64,000 bases of DNA, from assembly GCF_040419245.1 (NCBI RefSeq), contig NZ_JAZHOH010000001.1:1612001-1676000 (forward strand). The letters run 5' to 3'. The notes beneath the pieces were generated by a model that was not told where the DNA came from, ran no database searches, and saw only the letters and a program-made list of their open reading frames with translations. The translations under genes and the position numbers were made by a program. This document shows, piece by piece, positions 35,577 to 44,401 of this stretch. Origin of the DNA: Ewingella sp. CoE-038-23. Its GTDB lineage: Bacteria; Pseudomonadota; Gammaproteobacteria; Enterobacterales; Enterobacteriaceae. The first letter of the stretch is position 1. Each line of letters opens with the position of its first letter.

Positions 35577-35906
35577 TATCACCCCTGGCGGTGTTGCGGC
35601 GTCGTGGCGTTAATCCCTGAGTGGATTAAGGCTAAACGCGTCACGCAATCTGTCACCGAGGTGCCATCAGTTATTATTTGCGTATTTTTTGATTGCCTGA
35701 ATTTATTTAAATATTCAGGACGGCGAAGCTATGCGTAAATAAATAAAACCAAAATGTTTTACTCCGTTCATTAATTGAATGGCGGGAACGCTTGCGCAAA
35801 ATTAATTAAAAACCGATCGCATAAACGATACGGACTATTTCCGGCTGCCTGCAACTCTGCTTATGCCGTGAAGAGTTCCCTATTGTCTGGCGACAGGAGC
35901 ACTACC
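35577..35906. other. 330-bp mgtA-proximal leader
   Basis: Between the 81-residue ORF and mgtA. It contains an inverted repeat CCTGAAT...ATTCAGG (35696-35719) in AT-rich DNA, and a weak PhoP-like site (GTTTT-ACTCC-GTTCA near 35756). Whether a second mgtA promoter lies here cannot be decided. An in-frame upstream extension of mgtA exists but lacks a ribosome site. Confidence 0.45.
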
Positions 35907-38612
35907 ATGACTGTAGAACACAAAACCCGGGATAAAAAAAATCCGAAGGCCAACGCGCTGTCAATGCGTGCCGCCCAGGAAGCCAAAAATGGCGTGGCGA
36001 CCACGCTGATTAACATGGGAGCCACCAAAGAAGGGCTGCTGCACGCCAACGCGGCGTCGCGACTGGAAAAAGATGGCTATAACGAAGTGGCGCACGATAA
36101 GCCGCCTCACGCGCTAGTGCAGTTGATCAAGGCGTTTAACAACCCGTTTATTTACATCCTGTTAGCCCTTGCCAGCATCAGCTTCTTTACCGACTACTGG
36201 CTGCCAACCCACAGCGGCGATGAGGGGGATTTGACTACCGTTATCATCATCGGCGCGATGGTTAGCCTTAGCGGATTACTGCGTTTTTGGCAGGAGCATC
36301 GCTCGGCAAAATCCGCCGAAGCGTTGAAAGCGATGGTCAGAACCACCGCCACCGTGTTGCGCCGCGACAGCGTGAGCAAGCCTGGCAAGCTGTGTGAAAT
36401 CCCAATGCGCGAGCTGGTGGTCGGAGACATCGTGCAGCTCTATGCCGGGGACATGATCCCAGCCGACGTGCGGCTAATTGAGTCTCGCGACCTGTTTATC
36501 AGCCAGGCGGTGTTAACCGGCGAAGCCTTGCCGGTTGAGAAATACGACACGCTGGGCGACGTGGCGCAGAAGTCAGCCAGCGAAGTGGCAATGGACAATG
36601 ACAACCTGCTGGATATGCCGAACATCTGCTTTATGGGCACCAACGTGGTCAGCGGCACGGCGCAGGCGGTGGTGGTAGCGACCGGGCCGCGAACCTACTT
36701 TGGTTCACTGGCGAAAGCCATCGTCGGCACCCGCGTGCAAACCGCCTTTGACCGTGGCGTGAACAGCGTGAGCTGGCTGCTGATCCGCTTCATGCTGGTG
36801 ATGGTGCCAGTGGTGTTCATGATTAACGGCGTGATGAAGGGAGAGTGGTGGGACGCGCTGCTGTTCGCGCTGGCGGTGGCGGTCGGCCTGACGCCAGAAA
36901 TGCTGCCGATGATTGTCAGTGCCAACCTCGCCAAAGGCGCGGTGGCGATGGCGAAACGCAAAGTGGTGGTTAAGCGTCTGAATTCCATTCAGAACTTAGG
37001 CGCAATGGACGTGCTTTGCACCGACAAAACCGGCACGCTGACTCAGGATAAAATCATTCTCGAGCACCACATTGATACCGCCGGGCAGAAGAATGAGTCA
37101 GTGCTGTCACTGGCGTGGCTGAACAGCCATCACCAGAGCGGCATTAAGAACCTGATGGATCAGGCGGTGATCTACTTCTCCGAAAACGAGGCGAACTTCG
37201 TCAAACCGGAGGGGTATAGCAAGGTTGACGAGATGCCGTTCGACTTTATCCGCCGCCGCCTGTCGATCGTGGTGAAGGATAAACAGGCTAATCACCTGCT
37301 GGTGTGCAAAGGCGCGGTGGAAGAGATGTTGAGCATTTCGACCCACATGCATGAAAACGGCAAAGTCGTGGAGCTGGATCAGACGCGTCGCGATGAGCTG
37401 CTGGCGATGGCCAACGACTACAACAAAGACGGTTTCCGCGTGCTGGTGGTAGCCACTCGCGACATTAAAAAGGGTGATACCAAGCCTCAGTACAGCACGG
37501 CAGATGAGCACGACCTGATTATTCGCGGGTTCCTGACCTTCCTGGATCCGCCGAAAGAGACCGCAGGCCCGGCCATTGCCGCACTGCAAAATATCGGCGT
37601 GGCGGTGAAAGTGCTAACCGGGGATAACGCAATTGTCACTACGCGCATCTGCCGTCAGGTGGGGCTGGAGCCGGGCGAACCGGTGCTCGGTCCGCAGTTG
37701 GAGCATCTGGATGACGCCACGCTGCAAATTTTAGTGGAAGAGCGCACGGTGTTCGCCAAACTGACGCCGCTGCAAAAATCACGGGTACTCAAAGCCTTGC
37801 AAGTTAACGGCCACACCGTCGGCTTCCTCGGCGATGGGATTAACGATGCCCCGGCGTTGCGCGACGCCGACGTGGGGATTTCCGTCGACAGCGGCACGGA
37901 TATCGCCAAAGAGTCTGCCGATATCATCCTGTTGGAAAAGAGCCTGATGGTGCTGGAGGAGGGGGTACTCAAGGGGCGCGAGACCTTCGGCAACATCATG
38001 AAGTACCTGAACATGACCGCCAGCTCCAACTTCGGCAACGTGTTTTCGGTGCTGGTGGCCAGTGCGTTTATTCCGTTCCTGCCGATGATGGCGATTCAGT
38101 TGCTGCTGCAAAACCTTATGTACGATATTTCACAACTTGCTCTGCCTTGGGACAAAATTGATAAGGAGTTCCTGAAAAAACCCCGTAAGTGGGACGCGAA
38201 AAACATTGGCCGCTTTATGGTGTGGATTGGTCCAACCTCGTCGATTTTCGACATGACCACCTTCGCGCTGATGTGGTTTGTGTTTAGCGCCAATAGTGAA
38301 CATATGCAGACGCTGTTCCAGTCCGGCTGGTTTGTCGAAGGGCTGCTGTCACAGACCCTGGTGGTGCATATGCTGCGTACCCAGAAGATCCCGTTCATTC
38401 AGAGCACGGCGGCGCTGCCGGTACTGTTAATGACCGGCATGGTGATGGCGATTGGTATCTATGTGCCGTTCTCGCCGTTGGGGCCATTGGTCGGGCTGCA
38501 GGCACTGCCGTGGCAGTACTTCCCATGGTTGGCAGGCACCTTACTGGCCTACTGCTGCGTGGCGCAGGGCATGAAAACCATTTATATCCGTCGCTTCAAA
38601 CAGTGGCATTAA
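35907..38612 (+). CDS. mgtA: Magnesium-translocating P-type ATPase MgtA
   Basis: 901 residues from the ATG at 35907 (GGAG 8 nt upstream), the usual length for MgtA/MgtB. P-type ATPase motifs: TGEALPVEK in the actuator domain (A domain TGE), phosphorylation site DKTGTLT, and hinge GDGINDAPALRDADVGI. Ten membrane helices, including a C-terminal set of six, with VGLTPEMLPMIVSANLAKGAV in helix 4. It imports Mg2+ across the inner membrane under Mg2+ limitation. In related bacteria mgtA is PhoP-PhoQ regulated with riboswitch/uORF leader control; a long leader is present here too. A 35-nt hairpin follows, then a small gene and a Na/Pi transporter. Confidence 0.95.
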   Translation: MTVEHKTRDKKNPKANALSMRAAQEAKNGVATTLINMGATKEGLLHANAASRLEKDGYNEVAHDKPPHALVQLIKAFNNPFIYILLALASISFFTDYWLPTHSGDEGDLTTVIIIGAMVSLSGLLRFWQEHRSAKSAEALKAMVRTTATVLRRDSVSKPGKLCEIPMRELVVGDIVQLYAGDMIPADVRLIESRDLFISQAVLTGEALPVEKYDTLGDVAQKSASEVAMDNDNLLDMPNICFMGTNVVSGTAQAVVVATGPRTYFGSLAKAIVGTRVQTAFDRGVNSVSWLLIRFMLVMVPVVFMINGVMKGEWWDALLFALAVAVGLTPEMLPMIVSANLAKGAVAMAKRKVVVKRLNSIQNLGAMDVLCTDKTGTLTQDKIILEHHIDTAGQKNESVLSLAWLNSHHQSGIKNLMDQAVIYFSENEANFVKPEGYSKVDEMPFDFIRRRLSIVVKDKQANHLLVCKGAVEEMLSISTHMHENGKVVELDQTRRDELLAMANDYNKDGFRVLVVATRDIKKGDTKPQYSTADEHDLIIRGFLTFLDPPKETAGPAIAALQNIGVAVKVLTGDNAIVTTRICRQVGLEPGEPVLGPQLEHLDDATLQILVEERTVFAKLTPLQKSRVLKALQVNGHTVGFLGDGINDAPALRDADVGISVDSGTDIAKESADIILLEKSLMVLEEGVLKGRETFGNIMKYLNMTASSNFGNVFSVLVASAFIPFLPMMAIQLLLQNLMYDISQLALPWDKIDKEFLKKPRKWDAKNIGRFMVWIGPTSSIFDMTTFALMWFVFSANSEHMQTLFQSGWFVEGLLSQTLVVHMLRTQKIPFIQSTAALPVLLMTGMVMAIGIYVPFSPLGPLVGLQALPWQYFPWLAGTLLAYCCVAQGMKTIYIRRFKQWH

Positions 38613-38646
38613 GATTGAACAGAAATAATCTTTATTGATGTGACCT

Positions 38647-38680
38647 CAAACGGGTGCCGTCTAATCGCGGCACTCGTTTG
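38647..38680 (+). terminator. Hairpin between mgtA and the following small gene
   Basis: CAAACGGGTGCCG (38647-38659) pairs with CGGCACTCGTTTG (38668-38680), 13 bp with one G-U pair. No T-run follows (AATAAAGG), so it is more likely a partial terminator or RNA-processing site that sets the ratio of mgtA to the downstream genes. Confidence 0.5.
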
Positions 38681-38710
38681 AATAAAGGAAAAGAGTTATA
38701 GGAAGTCACC

Positions 38711-38965
38711 ATGAAACACGCTTATTTAATTAGACCTAAGCGTGGCGTTATTTTGCTGATTAAAAATAAGATCATCATTTTGGTGGTGTTATTTTTAATG
38801 AAAATAACCCGCATCCTGCGCGTTAATTCTCTGAAGTGGTACAGCAAGGAGAAAATAAGTTATACCCAAACTAAAACTGTTTTAGATTTCGCCAGCGCTA
38901 TTAATCGAATTTCGATCAGGTTACTGCGTTTTACCAAAGCACCATCCCTGAATAAGGGGGAATAA
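38711..38965 (+). CDS. Small basic membrane protein (84 residues) of the mgtA block, unknown
   Basis: 84 residues: basic start MKHAYLIRPKRG, one hydrophobic helix (VILLIKNKIIILVVLFLM), then a basic soluble tail with many Lys and Arg. GGAAG precedes the ATG, and only 2 bp separate the stop from the next ATG, so it is translationally coupled to the Na/Pi cotransporter gene. I do not recognise it. Its size and position invite comparison with small regulators of transporters such as MgtS or MgtR, but there is no clear sequence similarity. Confidence 0.6.
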   Translation: MKHAYLIRPKRGVILLIKNKIIILVVLFLMKITRILRVNSLKWYSKEKISYTQTKTVLDFASAINRISIRLLRFTKAPSLNKGE

Positions 38966-38967
38966 TT

Positions 38968-40635
38968 ATGTTCGGAACTACTCTGTCTGGAACCACCCTG
39001 TTAATTAACCTGGCTGGCGCCATTGCCCTACTGTTGTGGGGCAGCCATATGATTTCCACCGCGCTACAGCGCGGATTCGGCACCCAACTGCGTCACTGGA
39101 TGGGCCGCCATTTGAGCAACCGCTGGATGGCGCTGCTGTCCGGCATCGGCATCACCGGCATTCTGCAAAGCAGCACCGCCGTGAGCCTGATGGCAACCTC
39201 CTTTACCGCCGCCGGGACGCTCAGCCTTTCCCCCGCGCTGGCGGTGATGCTTGGTGCCAATATTGGCTCCACGCTGGTGGTGCAATTGATGAGCTTTAAC
39301 ACCGCGATTGCTATCCCGCTGCTGATGCTGGGGGGCTTTGTGGTGTTCAAAATGCGCGACCACTCCAGCTTTGAAAGTGCGGGCTGCGCCATGATCGGGC
39401 TGGGTTTGATGCTGCTGGCGCTCAGCCTGTTGGGCAGCACGCTTGAGCATATTGAGTCGACTCCGGTGTTTCACGCCGTGATGCAAGGGCTACAGGGCGA
39501 CACCCTGATTGCCCTGATGGTCGCCATCATTTTGACTCTGATTTGCCACTCCAGCGTGGCGGTGATTTTGCTGATTGCCTCGCTAGCCACTACCGGAGTG
39601 ATGAATCAAGAAACCGCGCTGGTGCTGGTGTTGGGTGCCAATATCGGCGGCGCCTTGCCACCGGTGTTGAGCGCCGGAACGCCGGTAGCTCGCCGCCTGC
39701 CGATTGGCAATCTGCTGGTTCGGGTATTGGGCAGTCTGGTGGCATTACTGCTGTTGCCGCTGCTGGCCGACGGCGCGAGAAGTCTGGCGCTCACCACGCC
39801 GCAGCTGGTGGTGTGGTTCCACACGGCATTTAGCGTGGTGCTGGCGCTGGTGTTTATCGGGCTGATTTCCCCACTGGCGCAGGTACTGGAGGCGCTGTTC
39901 CCGGAAGAAGAGCGCGTTGGCGACCCCGGTCTGCCGATGTATCTCGACGAAGCCGGGCTGGACGTCGCCTACCTCGGGCTGTCTAACTCGGTGCGGGAAT
40001 CACTGCGGGTGGCGGACATGCTGACCATTATGCTCGACCGGCTGTTCGTGCTGTTCCAGCATCTTGAGCAGGGCGTCGCCGACGAAATTCGTCAAGTCGA
40101 TCAGTCGCTTGATCTGCTCAGCGCGGCGGTTCGCGCCTATCTGGCGGATCTCGGGCAGGACGGTTTGAGTGACTCGGATGCCGACCGCGCGCAGGAGATC
40201 TTGATGTTTGTGATCAACTTCGAGCACGCTGGCGACATTCTTTCCAGCAATCTGACCCAGCTGGCGACCCGCCGTTCGCGCCGTGGCGAGCAGTTCAGTG
40301 AGTTCGAGCTGAACAACATTCGGCTGCTGCACTGGGAAGTGCTCACCAGTTTGCGTCTGGCGGTGACGGCATTCTTGGGGGAAGACCTCTCGGCGGCGCA
40401 CCAGCTGGTGGCGCGCAAAGAGTCGATTCGCCAGTTGGAGGCATCGGCCAGCCGTGAGCATTTTAAAAAATTGCGGGAGGATAAAAATGCCTGGGCGGAA
40501 TCTGGAGATATATTCCAGCGCGTATTACGTGATTATCGTCGCGTGCATCATCATATCGCCGCAATTGCTTATCCCGTTATTGAACGTTTAGGCAATGACA
40601 ATATTCTGATCAGTGAAAACAGACCTGAAATTTAA
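38968..40635 (+). CDS. Na+/phosphate cotransporter with PhoU-like C-terminal domain (YjbB type)
   Basis: 555 residues. The N-terminal half has about eight membrane helices with two inverted QSST/HSSV-type repeats: GILQSSTAVSLMATS and ICHSSVAVILLIAS, as in the NptA/SLC34 fold. The C-terminal ~200 residues are helical and PhoU-like (SVRESLRVADMLTIMLDRL). YjbB of E. coli is reported to export phosphate. Its place right after mgtA and the small membrane gene suggests that phosphate and Mg2+ levels are adjusted together, as cytoplasmic phosphate and ATP bind Mg2+. That link is inference. Confidence 0.9.
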   Translation: MFGTTLSGTTLLINLAGAIALLLWGSHMISTALQRGFGTQLRHWMGRHLSNRWMALLSGIGITGILQSSTAVSLMATSFTAAGTLSLSPALAVMLGANIGSTLVVQLMSFNTAIAIPLLMLGGFVVFKMRDHSSFESAGCAMIGLGLMLLALSLLGSTLEHIESTPVFHAVMQGLQGDTLIALMVAIILTLICHSSVAVILLIASLATTGVMNQETALVLVLGANIGGALPPVLSAGTPVARRLPIGNLLVRVLGSLVALLLLPLLADGARSLALTTPQLVVWFHTAFSVVLALVFIGLISPLAQVLEALFPEEERVGDPGLPMYLDEAGLDVAYLGLSNSVRESLRVADMLTIMLDRLFVLFQHLEQGVADEIRQVDQSLDLLSAAVRAYLADLGQDGLSDSDADRAQEILMFVINFEHAGDILSSNLTQLATRRSRRGEQFSEFELNNIRLLHWEVLTSLRLAVTAFLGEDLSAAHQLVARKESIRQLEASASREHFKKLREDKNAWAESGDIFQRVLRDYRRVHHHIAAIAYPVIERLGNDNILISENRPEI

Positions 40636-40678
40636 CCAAGATAATAACAACAACCTATTTATACAAAGGTGAAGAAGG

Positions 40679-41026
40679 ATGAGAGTATTAATTTGCGCCG
40701 GTCGGTTTTATGCCGATATGCATTCTGTCACGCGGGTGCTGGATTTATATCATCAGTCGATAGCGATTTCGGTGGTTATTCACGGCGGCCACCAATCGCT
40801 GGGCGGGGTAATAGAGGGCTGGGCGAGGGAAAACAGTGCTCACGTGGTGCGTTACCCGGCCAACTGGTCACTGTATGGAAAATATGCCGAAATCCGCCGC
40901 AACCTCTTTATGCTCGAGGATAGCCAGCCGGAGTTGCTGCTGGCTTTCCCCGGCGGAGAGGACACGGCGGAGTGCATCAAACTGGCGAGGAACGCCGGAA
41001 TTAAAGTGATTGAGGTGGAGATTTAG
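40679..41026 (+). CDS. DUF2493 / YspA cpYpsA-related SLOG-family protein
   Basis: 115 residues. The pattern MRVLICAGRFYADM, VVIHGGHQSLGGVIEGWA, YPANWSLYGKYAEIRRN and LLLAFPGGEDTAECIKLA is that of DUF2493 proteins, Rossmann-like SLOG domains that probably bind a nucleotide or nucleotide-derived ligand. The canonical GGARGAD glycine loop is here GGHQSLGG. It follows the Na/Pi gene by 43 bp and likely belongs to the same operon. Its 3' end overlaps the convergent arsC by 26 bp. Function unknown. Confidence 0.8.
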   Translation: MRVLICAGRFYADMHSVTRVLDLYHQSIAISVVIHGGHQSLGGVIEGWARENSAHVVRYPANWSLYGKYAEIRRNLFMLEDSQPELLLAFPGGEDTAECIKLARNAGIKVIEVEI

Positions 41027-41432
41027 GGGCGACCACCTCGCCATCTTCTTTAATAAATGGCTCCGGCAGCGGGTGGGGCAAAATAGCCAGCACCTGCTCC
41101 GACGGCCTGCACAACCCTGTGCCCAGAGGCGTGACCACAATAGGGCGATTAATTAAAATCGGCGCGGCCAGCATGAAATCAATCAACTGGTCGTCGCTGA
41201 ACTTATCTTCGGCCAGCCCTAACTCGGCATAAGGCTCAACATTCTTACGCAGCAGCGCGCGGGGAGTAATGCCCATCGCGGCGATCAGCTGTACCAGTTC
41301 ATTGCGCGACGGCGGGGTGTCGAGATATAAAATCACCTCGGGTTCTGTGCCGGTGGCGCGGATCATCGCCAGCGTGTTGCGCGAGGTGCCGCAGGCCGGG
41401 TTGTGATAAATCTTTACAGTCGATTTCGTCAT
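41001..41432 (-). CDS. arsC: Glutaredoxin-linked arsenate reductase ArsC
   Basis: 143 residues. The active-site loop HNPACGTSRNTL contains the catalytic Cys (about residue 14), and the arsenate-binding arginines can be placed in ALLRKNVEPY, ILINRPIVVTPLGTGLCRPSE. It reduces As(V) to As(III) with glutathione and glutaredoxin so that ArsB can expel it. Third gene of an arsRBC operon, 11 bp after arsB. The last 26 bp overlap the end of the convergent SLOG gene. Confidence 0.95.
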   Translation of the reverse strand: MTKSTVKIYHNPACGTSRNTLAMIRATGTEPEVILYLDTPPSRNELVQLIAAMGITPRALLRKNVEPYAELGLAEDKFSDDQLIDFMLAAPILINRPIVVTPLGTGLCRPSEQVLAILPHPLPEPFIKEDGEVVAPKSPPQSL

Positions 41433-41443
41433 AACATTTTTCC

Positions 41444-42727
41444 TTAGAAAGAGAGGCGTAAGGCCAATGCGGAGAGTGTCACCAGTAATACCGGCAGGGT
41501 CATAACGATGCCGACGCGGAAGTAGTATCCCCAGCCGATCTTGATGCCTTTTTGACTCAAAACGTGCAGCCAGAGCAGAGTTGCCAGGCTGCCAATCGGG
41601 GTGATTTTCGGCCCTAAATCGCTGCCAATCACGTTGGCGTAAATCATGGCCTGTTTGATCACGCCGCTGGCGGTGCTGGCGTCAATGGACAGCGCGCCGA
41701 CCAGCACCGTCGGCATGTTATTCATTACCGAAGAGATCAAGGCGGTGAGGAAACCGGTGCCCAGCGTGGCGGCCCACAGACCGTGTTCGGCAAAGCGATT
41801 GAGCAGGGCAGAAAGCATGTCGGTCAGCCCCGCGTTGCGCAGCCCATAGACCACCAGATACATGCCGAGCGAAAACACCACTATCTGCCACGGCGCGCCG
41901 CGCAGCACTTTGCCGGTATCAATAACGCGTTGTTGTTTAGCCACCGCCCACAGTAACAGTGCGCCAACCGCCGCCACGGCGCTGACCGGCACGCCCAGCG
42001 GTTCCAGCCCAAAGAAGCCGATTAACAACAGAATGAGCACCAGCCAGCCGGTTTTAAAGGTCAGAGGATCGCGAATAGCCTGATGCGGCTCGCGCAGTTT
42101 GCCAAGATCATAATTGGCAGGGATATCGCGGCGAAAGAACAGGTGTAGCATCACCAGCGTGGCGACTATTGAGGCGATATTCACCGGCACCATCACCGCC
42201 GCGTACTCGTTAAAGCCGAGTTTGAAGAAGTCGGCGGAGACGATATTCACCAGATTGGAGACAATCAGCGGCAGGCTGGCGGTATCGGCAATAAAGCCCG
42301 CCGCCATCACAAAGGCCAGCGTGGCTCCCCGGCTGAAGCCCAGCGCCAGCAGCATGGCAATCACGATGGGGGTTAAGATCAGCGCCGCGCCGTCGTTGGC
42401 AAACAGCGCCGCCACCACCGCGCCGAGCAGCAGAATATAGGTGAACAACCAGCGGCCTTTGCCGCCTCCCCAGCGCGCCACGTGTAGCGCCGCCCATTCA
42501 AAAAAGCCCGACTCATCAAGCAGCAGGCTGATGATGATCACCGCGATAAACGTCGCGGTGGCGTTCCACACGATATTCCACACCACCGGCACATCGCTGA
42601 GATGCACCGCCCCGGACGCCAGCGCCAACACCGCGCCGAGCAGGGCGCTCCAGCCGATACCCAAGCCTTTGGGTTGCCAAATCACCAAGACTAGGGTGAA
42701 TACAAAAATTGCCACCGCCAAAATCAT
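41444..42727 (-). CDS. arsB: Arsenite efflux antiporter ArsB
   Basis: 427 residues, the usual length, with about 12 membrane helices. Conserved segments include [36 protein letters not shown] and [17 protein letters not shown], which are typical of ArsB in the ion-transporter superfamily. It expels arsenite (and antimonite) from the cytoplasm using the proton gradient. It lies between arsR and arsC on the same strand. Confidence 0.95.
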   Translation of the reverse strand: MILAVAIFVFTLVLVIWQPKGLGIGWSALLGAVLALASGAVHLSDVPVVWNIVWNATATFIAVIIISLLLDESGFFEWAALHVARWGGGKGRWLFTYILLLGAVVAALFANDGAALILTPIVIAMLLALGFSRGATLAFVMAAGFIADTASLPLIVSNLVNIVSADFFKLGFNEYAAVMVPVNIASIVATLVMLHLFFRRDIPANYDLGKLREPHQAIRDPLTFKTGWLVLILLLIGFFGLEPLGVPVSAVAAVGALLLWAVAKQQRVIDTGKVLRGAPWQIVVFSLGMYLVVYGLRNAGLTDMLSALLNRFAEHGLWAATLGTGFLTALISSVMNNMPTVLVGALSIDASTASGVIKQAMIYANVIGSDLGPKITPIGSLATLLWLHVLSQKGIKIGWGYYFRVGIVMTLPVLLVTLSALALRLSF

Positions 42728-42811
42728 ACTGCCTCCATCATGCTTAATATATGGAAATTCATATGTGTTTAGATGAGATTTTCCTAATCACTCTTAGGGC
42801 AAAAAAATCAG

Positions 42812-43150
42812 TTATTCCGTCGTGACGGCGCAGTTCTGCGCGGCGCGCAGGGCCAGTTGGGCAATGTGCTGCTGTTGGCTCATCAGGGCCTGATCGATAA
42901 TGGCGGCGGCCCACACCGGGATGTGTGGCGACAGGCGATAATGCACCCATTTCCCACTGCGCCGGTCTTGCAACAGGCCGCTTTCGCGCAGCATCGCCAG
43001 ATGGCGGGAGATTTTGGGTTGAGAAAGTTCGAGGGCGGTGGTCAGTTCACATACGCAGAGTTCGCCCGCCTGTTTCAGCAATAAAATAATGGTCAAACGG
43101 GTGTCATCTGACATATTTTTAAACAGTTGCAGTGCGGTAAGTGATGACAT
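42812..43150 (-). CDS. arsR: Arsenic-responsive repressor ArsR
   Basis: 112 residues from the ATG at 43150, with AAAGG 7 nt upstream; a start two codons earlier has the SD too close. The winged helix contains ELCVCELTTALELSQPKISRHLAMLRESG, where the two Cys of CVC plus a nearby Cys or residue bind As(III). Binding releases the repressor from the operator of the arsRBC operon. AT-rich palindromic DNA with ACATATG lies upstream (about 43200-43220), which resembles ars operators, but I cannot define it exactly. Confidence 0.93.
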   Translation of the reverse strand: MSSLTALQLFKNMSDDTRLTIILLLKQAGELCVCELTTALELSQPKISRHLAMLRESGLLQDRRSGKWVHYRLSPHIPVWAAAIIDQALMSQQQHIAQLALRAAQNCAVTTE

Positions 43151-43340
43151 GCTCATGCCTTTAGTTGTAAACCATAACGGCAGCATAGCGCTGAAAACAC
43201 ATTCAGTAAAGCATATGTATTTATGGCTGAGGAGGTTCACCCCCAACGGGAACTTTTTTCCTTTTGCCGTCACAAAGCTTAATTAGACTCTATTTCGAGC
43301 TTAACTCACATTTCGACAGGTTGAATTTCAGGGGGTGAAC

Positions 43341-43793
43341 ATGGTGTTGTCCGACGATTTAGAAAATCTAAAAAAAATCGATACATGCTACAAACAGCTG
43401 ACGGGGCAGGGATTGTTCTGTACGGAAGAGGTGGAAGATCGCTACCAGTGGCTGCATAACGAAGCGCCTTACAGCATTCTGGCCCACGGCCGCGGGCCGG
43501 ACCCGGTGTTCTTCTATGCCAACCAGTGCGCGCTGAACTGCTTCAAATACAGCCCCGAAGAGATGGTGCAACTGCCGTCTCGCCTGAGCGCGGGGCCAAC
43601 GGACCGCGCCGAGCGTCAGGTGCTGTTGGACACCGTAACTCGCGACGGTATCGCCAAAAATTATACCGGTCCGCGAGTGGATAAATTCGGCGAGACGTTC
43701 ATCATTTATGACGGAGAAGTGTGGCAGTTAGGCTTCAACACGGACGATGTGTGGGGGCAGGCCGCGCTGTTTTGGCCATTTCCCCGCCAGTAA
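43341..43793 (+). CDS. MEKHLA-domain protein
   Basis: 150 residues from the ATG at 43341 (AGGGGG 6 nt upstream). The domain pattern PVFFYANQCALNCFKYSPEEMVQLPSRLSA, then the ERQVLLDTV, GIAKNYTGPRVDKFGETFIIYDGEVWQL and the end AALFWPF matches the MEKHLA family, PAS-like modules found alone in bacteria and in plant HD-ZIP proteins. The biochemical role is unknown; a small ligand or redox cofactor is plausible. It is divergent from arsR and is followed by its own terminator. Confidence 0.8.
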   Translation: MVLSDDLENLKKIDTCYKQLTGQGLFCTEEVEDRYQWLHNEAPYSILAHGRGPDPVFFYANQCALNCFKYSPEEMVQLPSRLSAGPTDRAERQVLLDTVTRDGIAKNYTGPRVDKFGETFIIYDGEVWQLGFNTDDVWGQAALFWPFPRQ

Positions 43794-43834
43794 TATCGTC
43801 AAAGTGGCCCCATTTTTGCGCCAAGGCTGAGTTT

Positions 43835-43882
43835 AAGCCGCAATGATTAAAGCTTCGTAATGGTTTAGCGGGGCTTTTTTTT
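43835..43882 (+). terminator. Terminator of the MEKHLA gene
   Basis: AAGCCGC (43835-43841) pairs with GCGGGGCTT-type residues (43868-43875) around a long loop, followed by an eight-T run. Confidence 0.65.
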
Positions 43883-43941
43883 ATGGCTCATTAAACACGT
43901 CACCATCGGGCTTGATGTTAGGCGCATAACCAATTGTTATT

Positions 43942-44255
43942 TTATAAATAATCAATAGACAATGTTGCATTGCCGTCGATGTTTTCCACATCGGTAAAGC
44001 TGGATGCTGCAGATGACAGGCCCACCCGTGTCATGATGTTCATAGATAAACTTGAGATAGCTTTTGGCGATAAAGAGCCTACATCTGAAACCGTTACATA
44101 ATTTCTATCCCCATCAATGCCTACAGGCATTATAGCGATGGCGTAATTCACATGAATCCAGTTTGATTTATCTTCGCTTTGCCGCATATTCAGATCGCCC
44201 TCTGGTACGCCCTCACCTGCTTACCGGTATTCGAAGTTAATGGTGGCGTTGCAGA
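43942..44255 (-). pseudogene. Recombined DUF1120 gene remnants
   Basis: 43942-44187 reads 81 codons whose last ~77 equal the C-terminal part of the DUF1120 gene at 47734 (DVENIDGNATLSIDYL end). Its first codons MRQSE come instead from the B-A junction found at 45131 and 46863. The switch point falls in TTCGCTTT, present in both parents. Next, 44220-44255 carries the last few codons of a B-type gene (compare 45182-45215) and then breaks off. These are the leftovers of at least two array members joined by an 8-bp microhomology. Confidence 0.75.
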
Positions 44256-44305
44256 GCAGAGGTACCGGCCCGCTTCCGGGCCAGTACCTAATAAAAATAT
44301 TAAGC

Positions 44306-44368
44306 AAGCGTAAGTTCTCTTGGCGAAAAGATACCTCGGATGGCGCTTCACCAACCTGATCTACGCTT
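44306..44368. repeat. Degenerate copy of a dispersed palindromic repeat
   Basis: Bounded by AAGCGTA (44306-44312) and TACGCTT (44362-44368), with CGGATGGCGCT inside. It shares AGCAAGCGTA and GGATGGCGCT with the better copy at 46044-46136. It lies downstream of a DUF1120 gene, like the other. Confidence 0.5.
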
Positions 44369-44401
44369 TTTTATATTGTGTAACTTCTAGGAAAATAAAA
44401 T

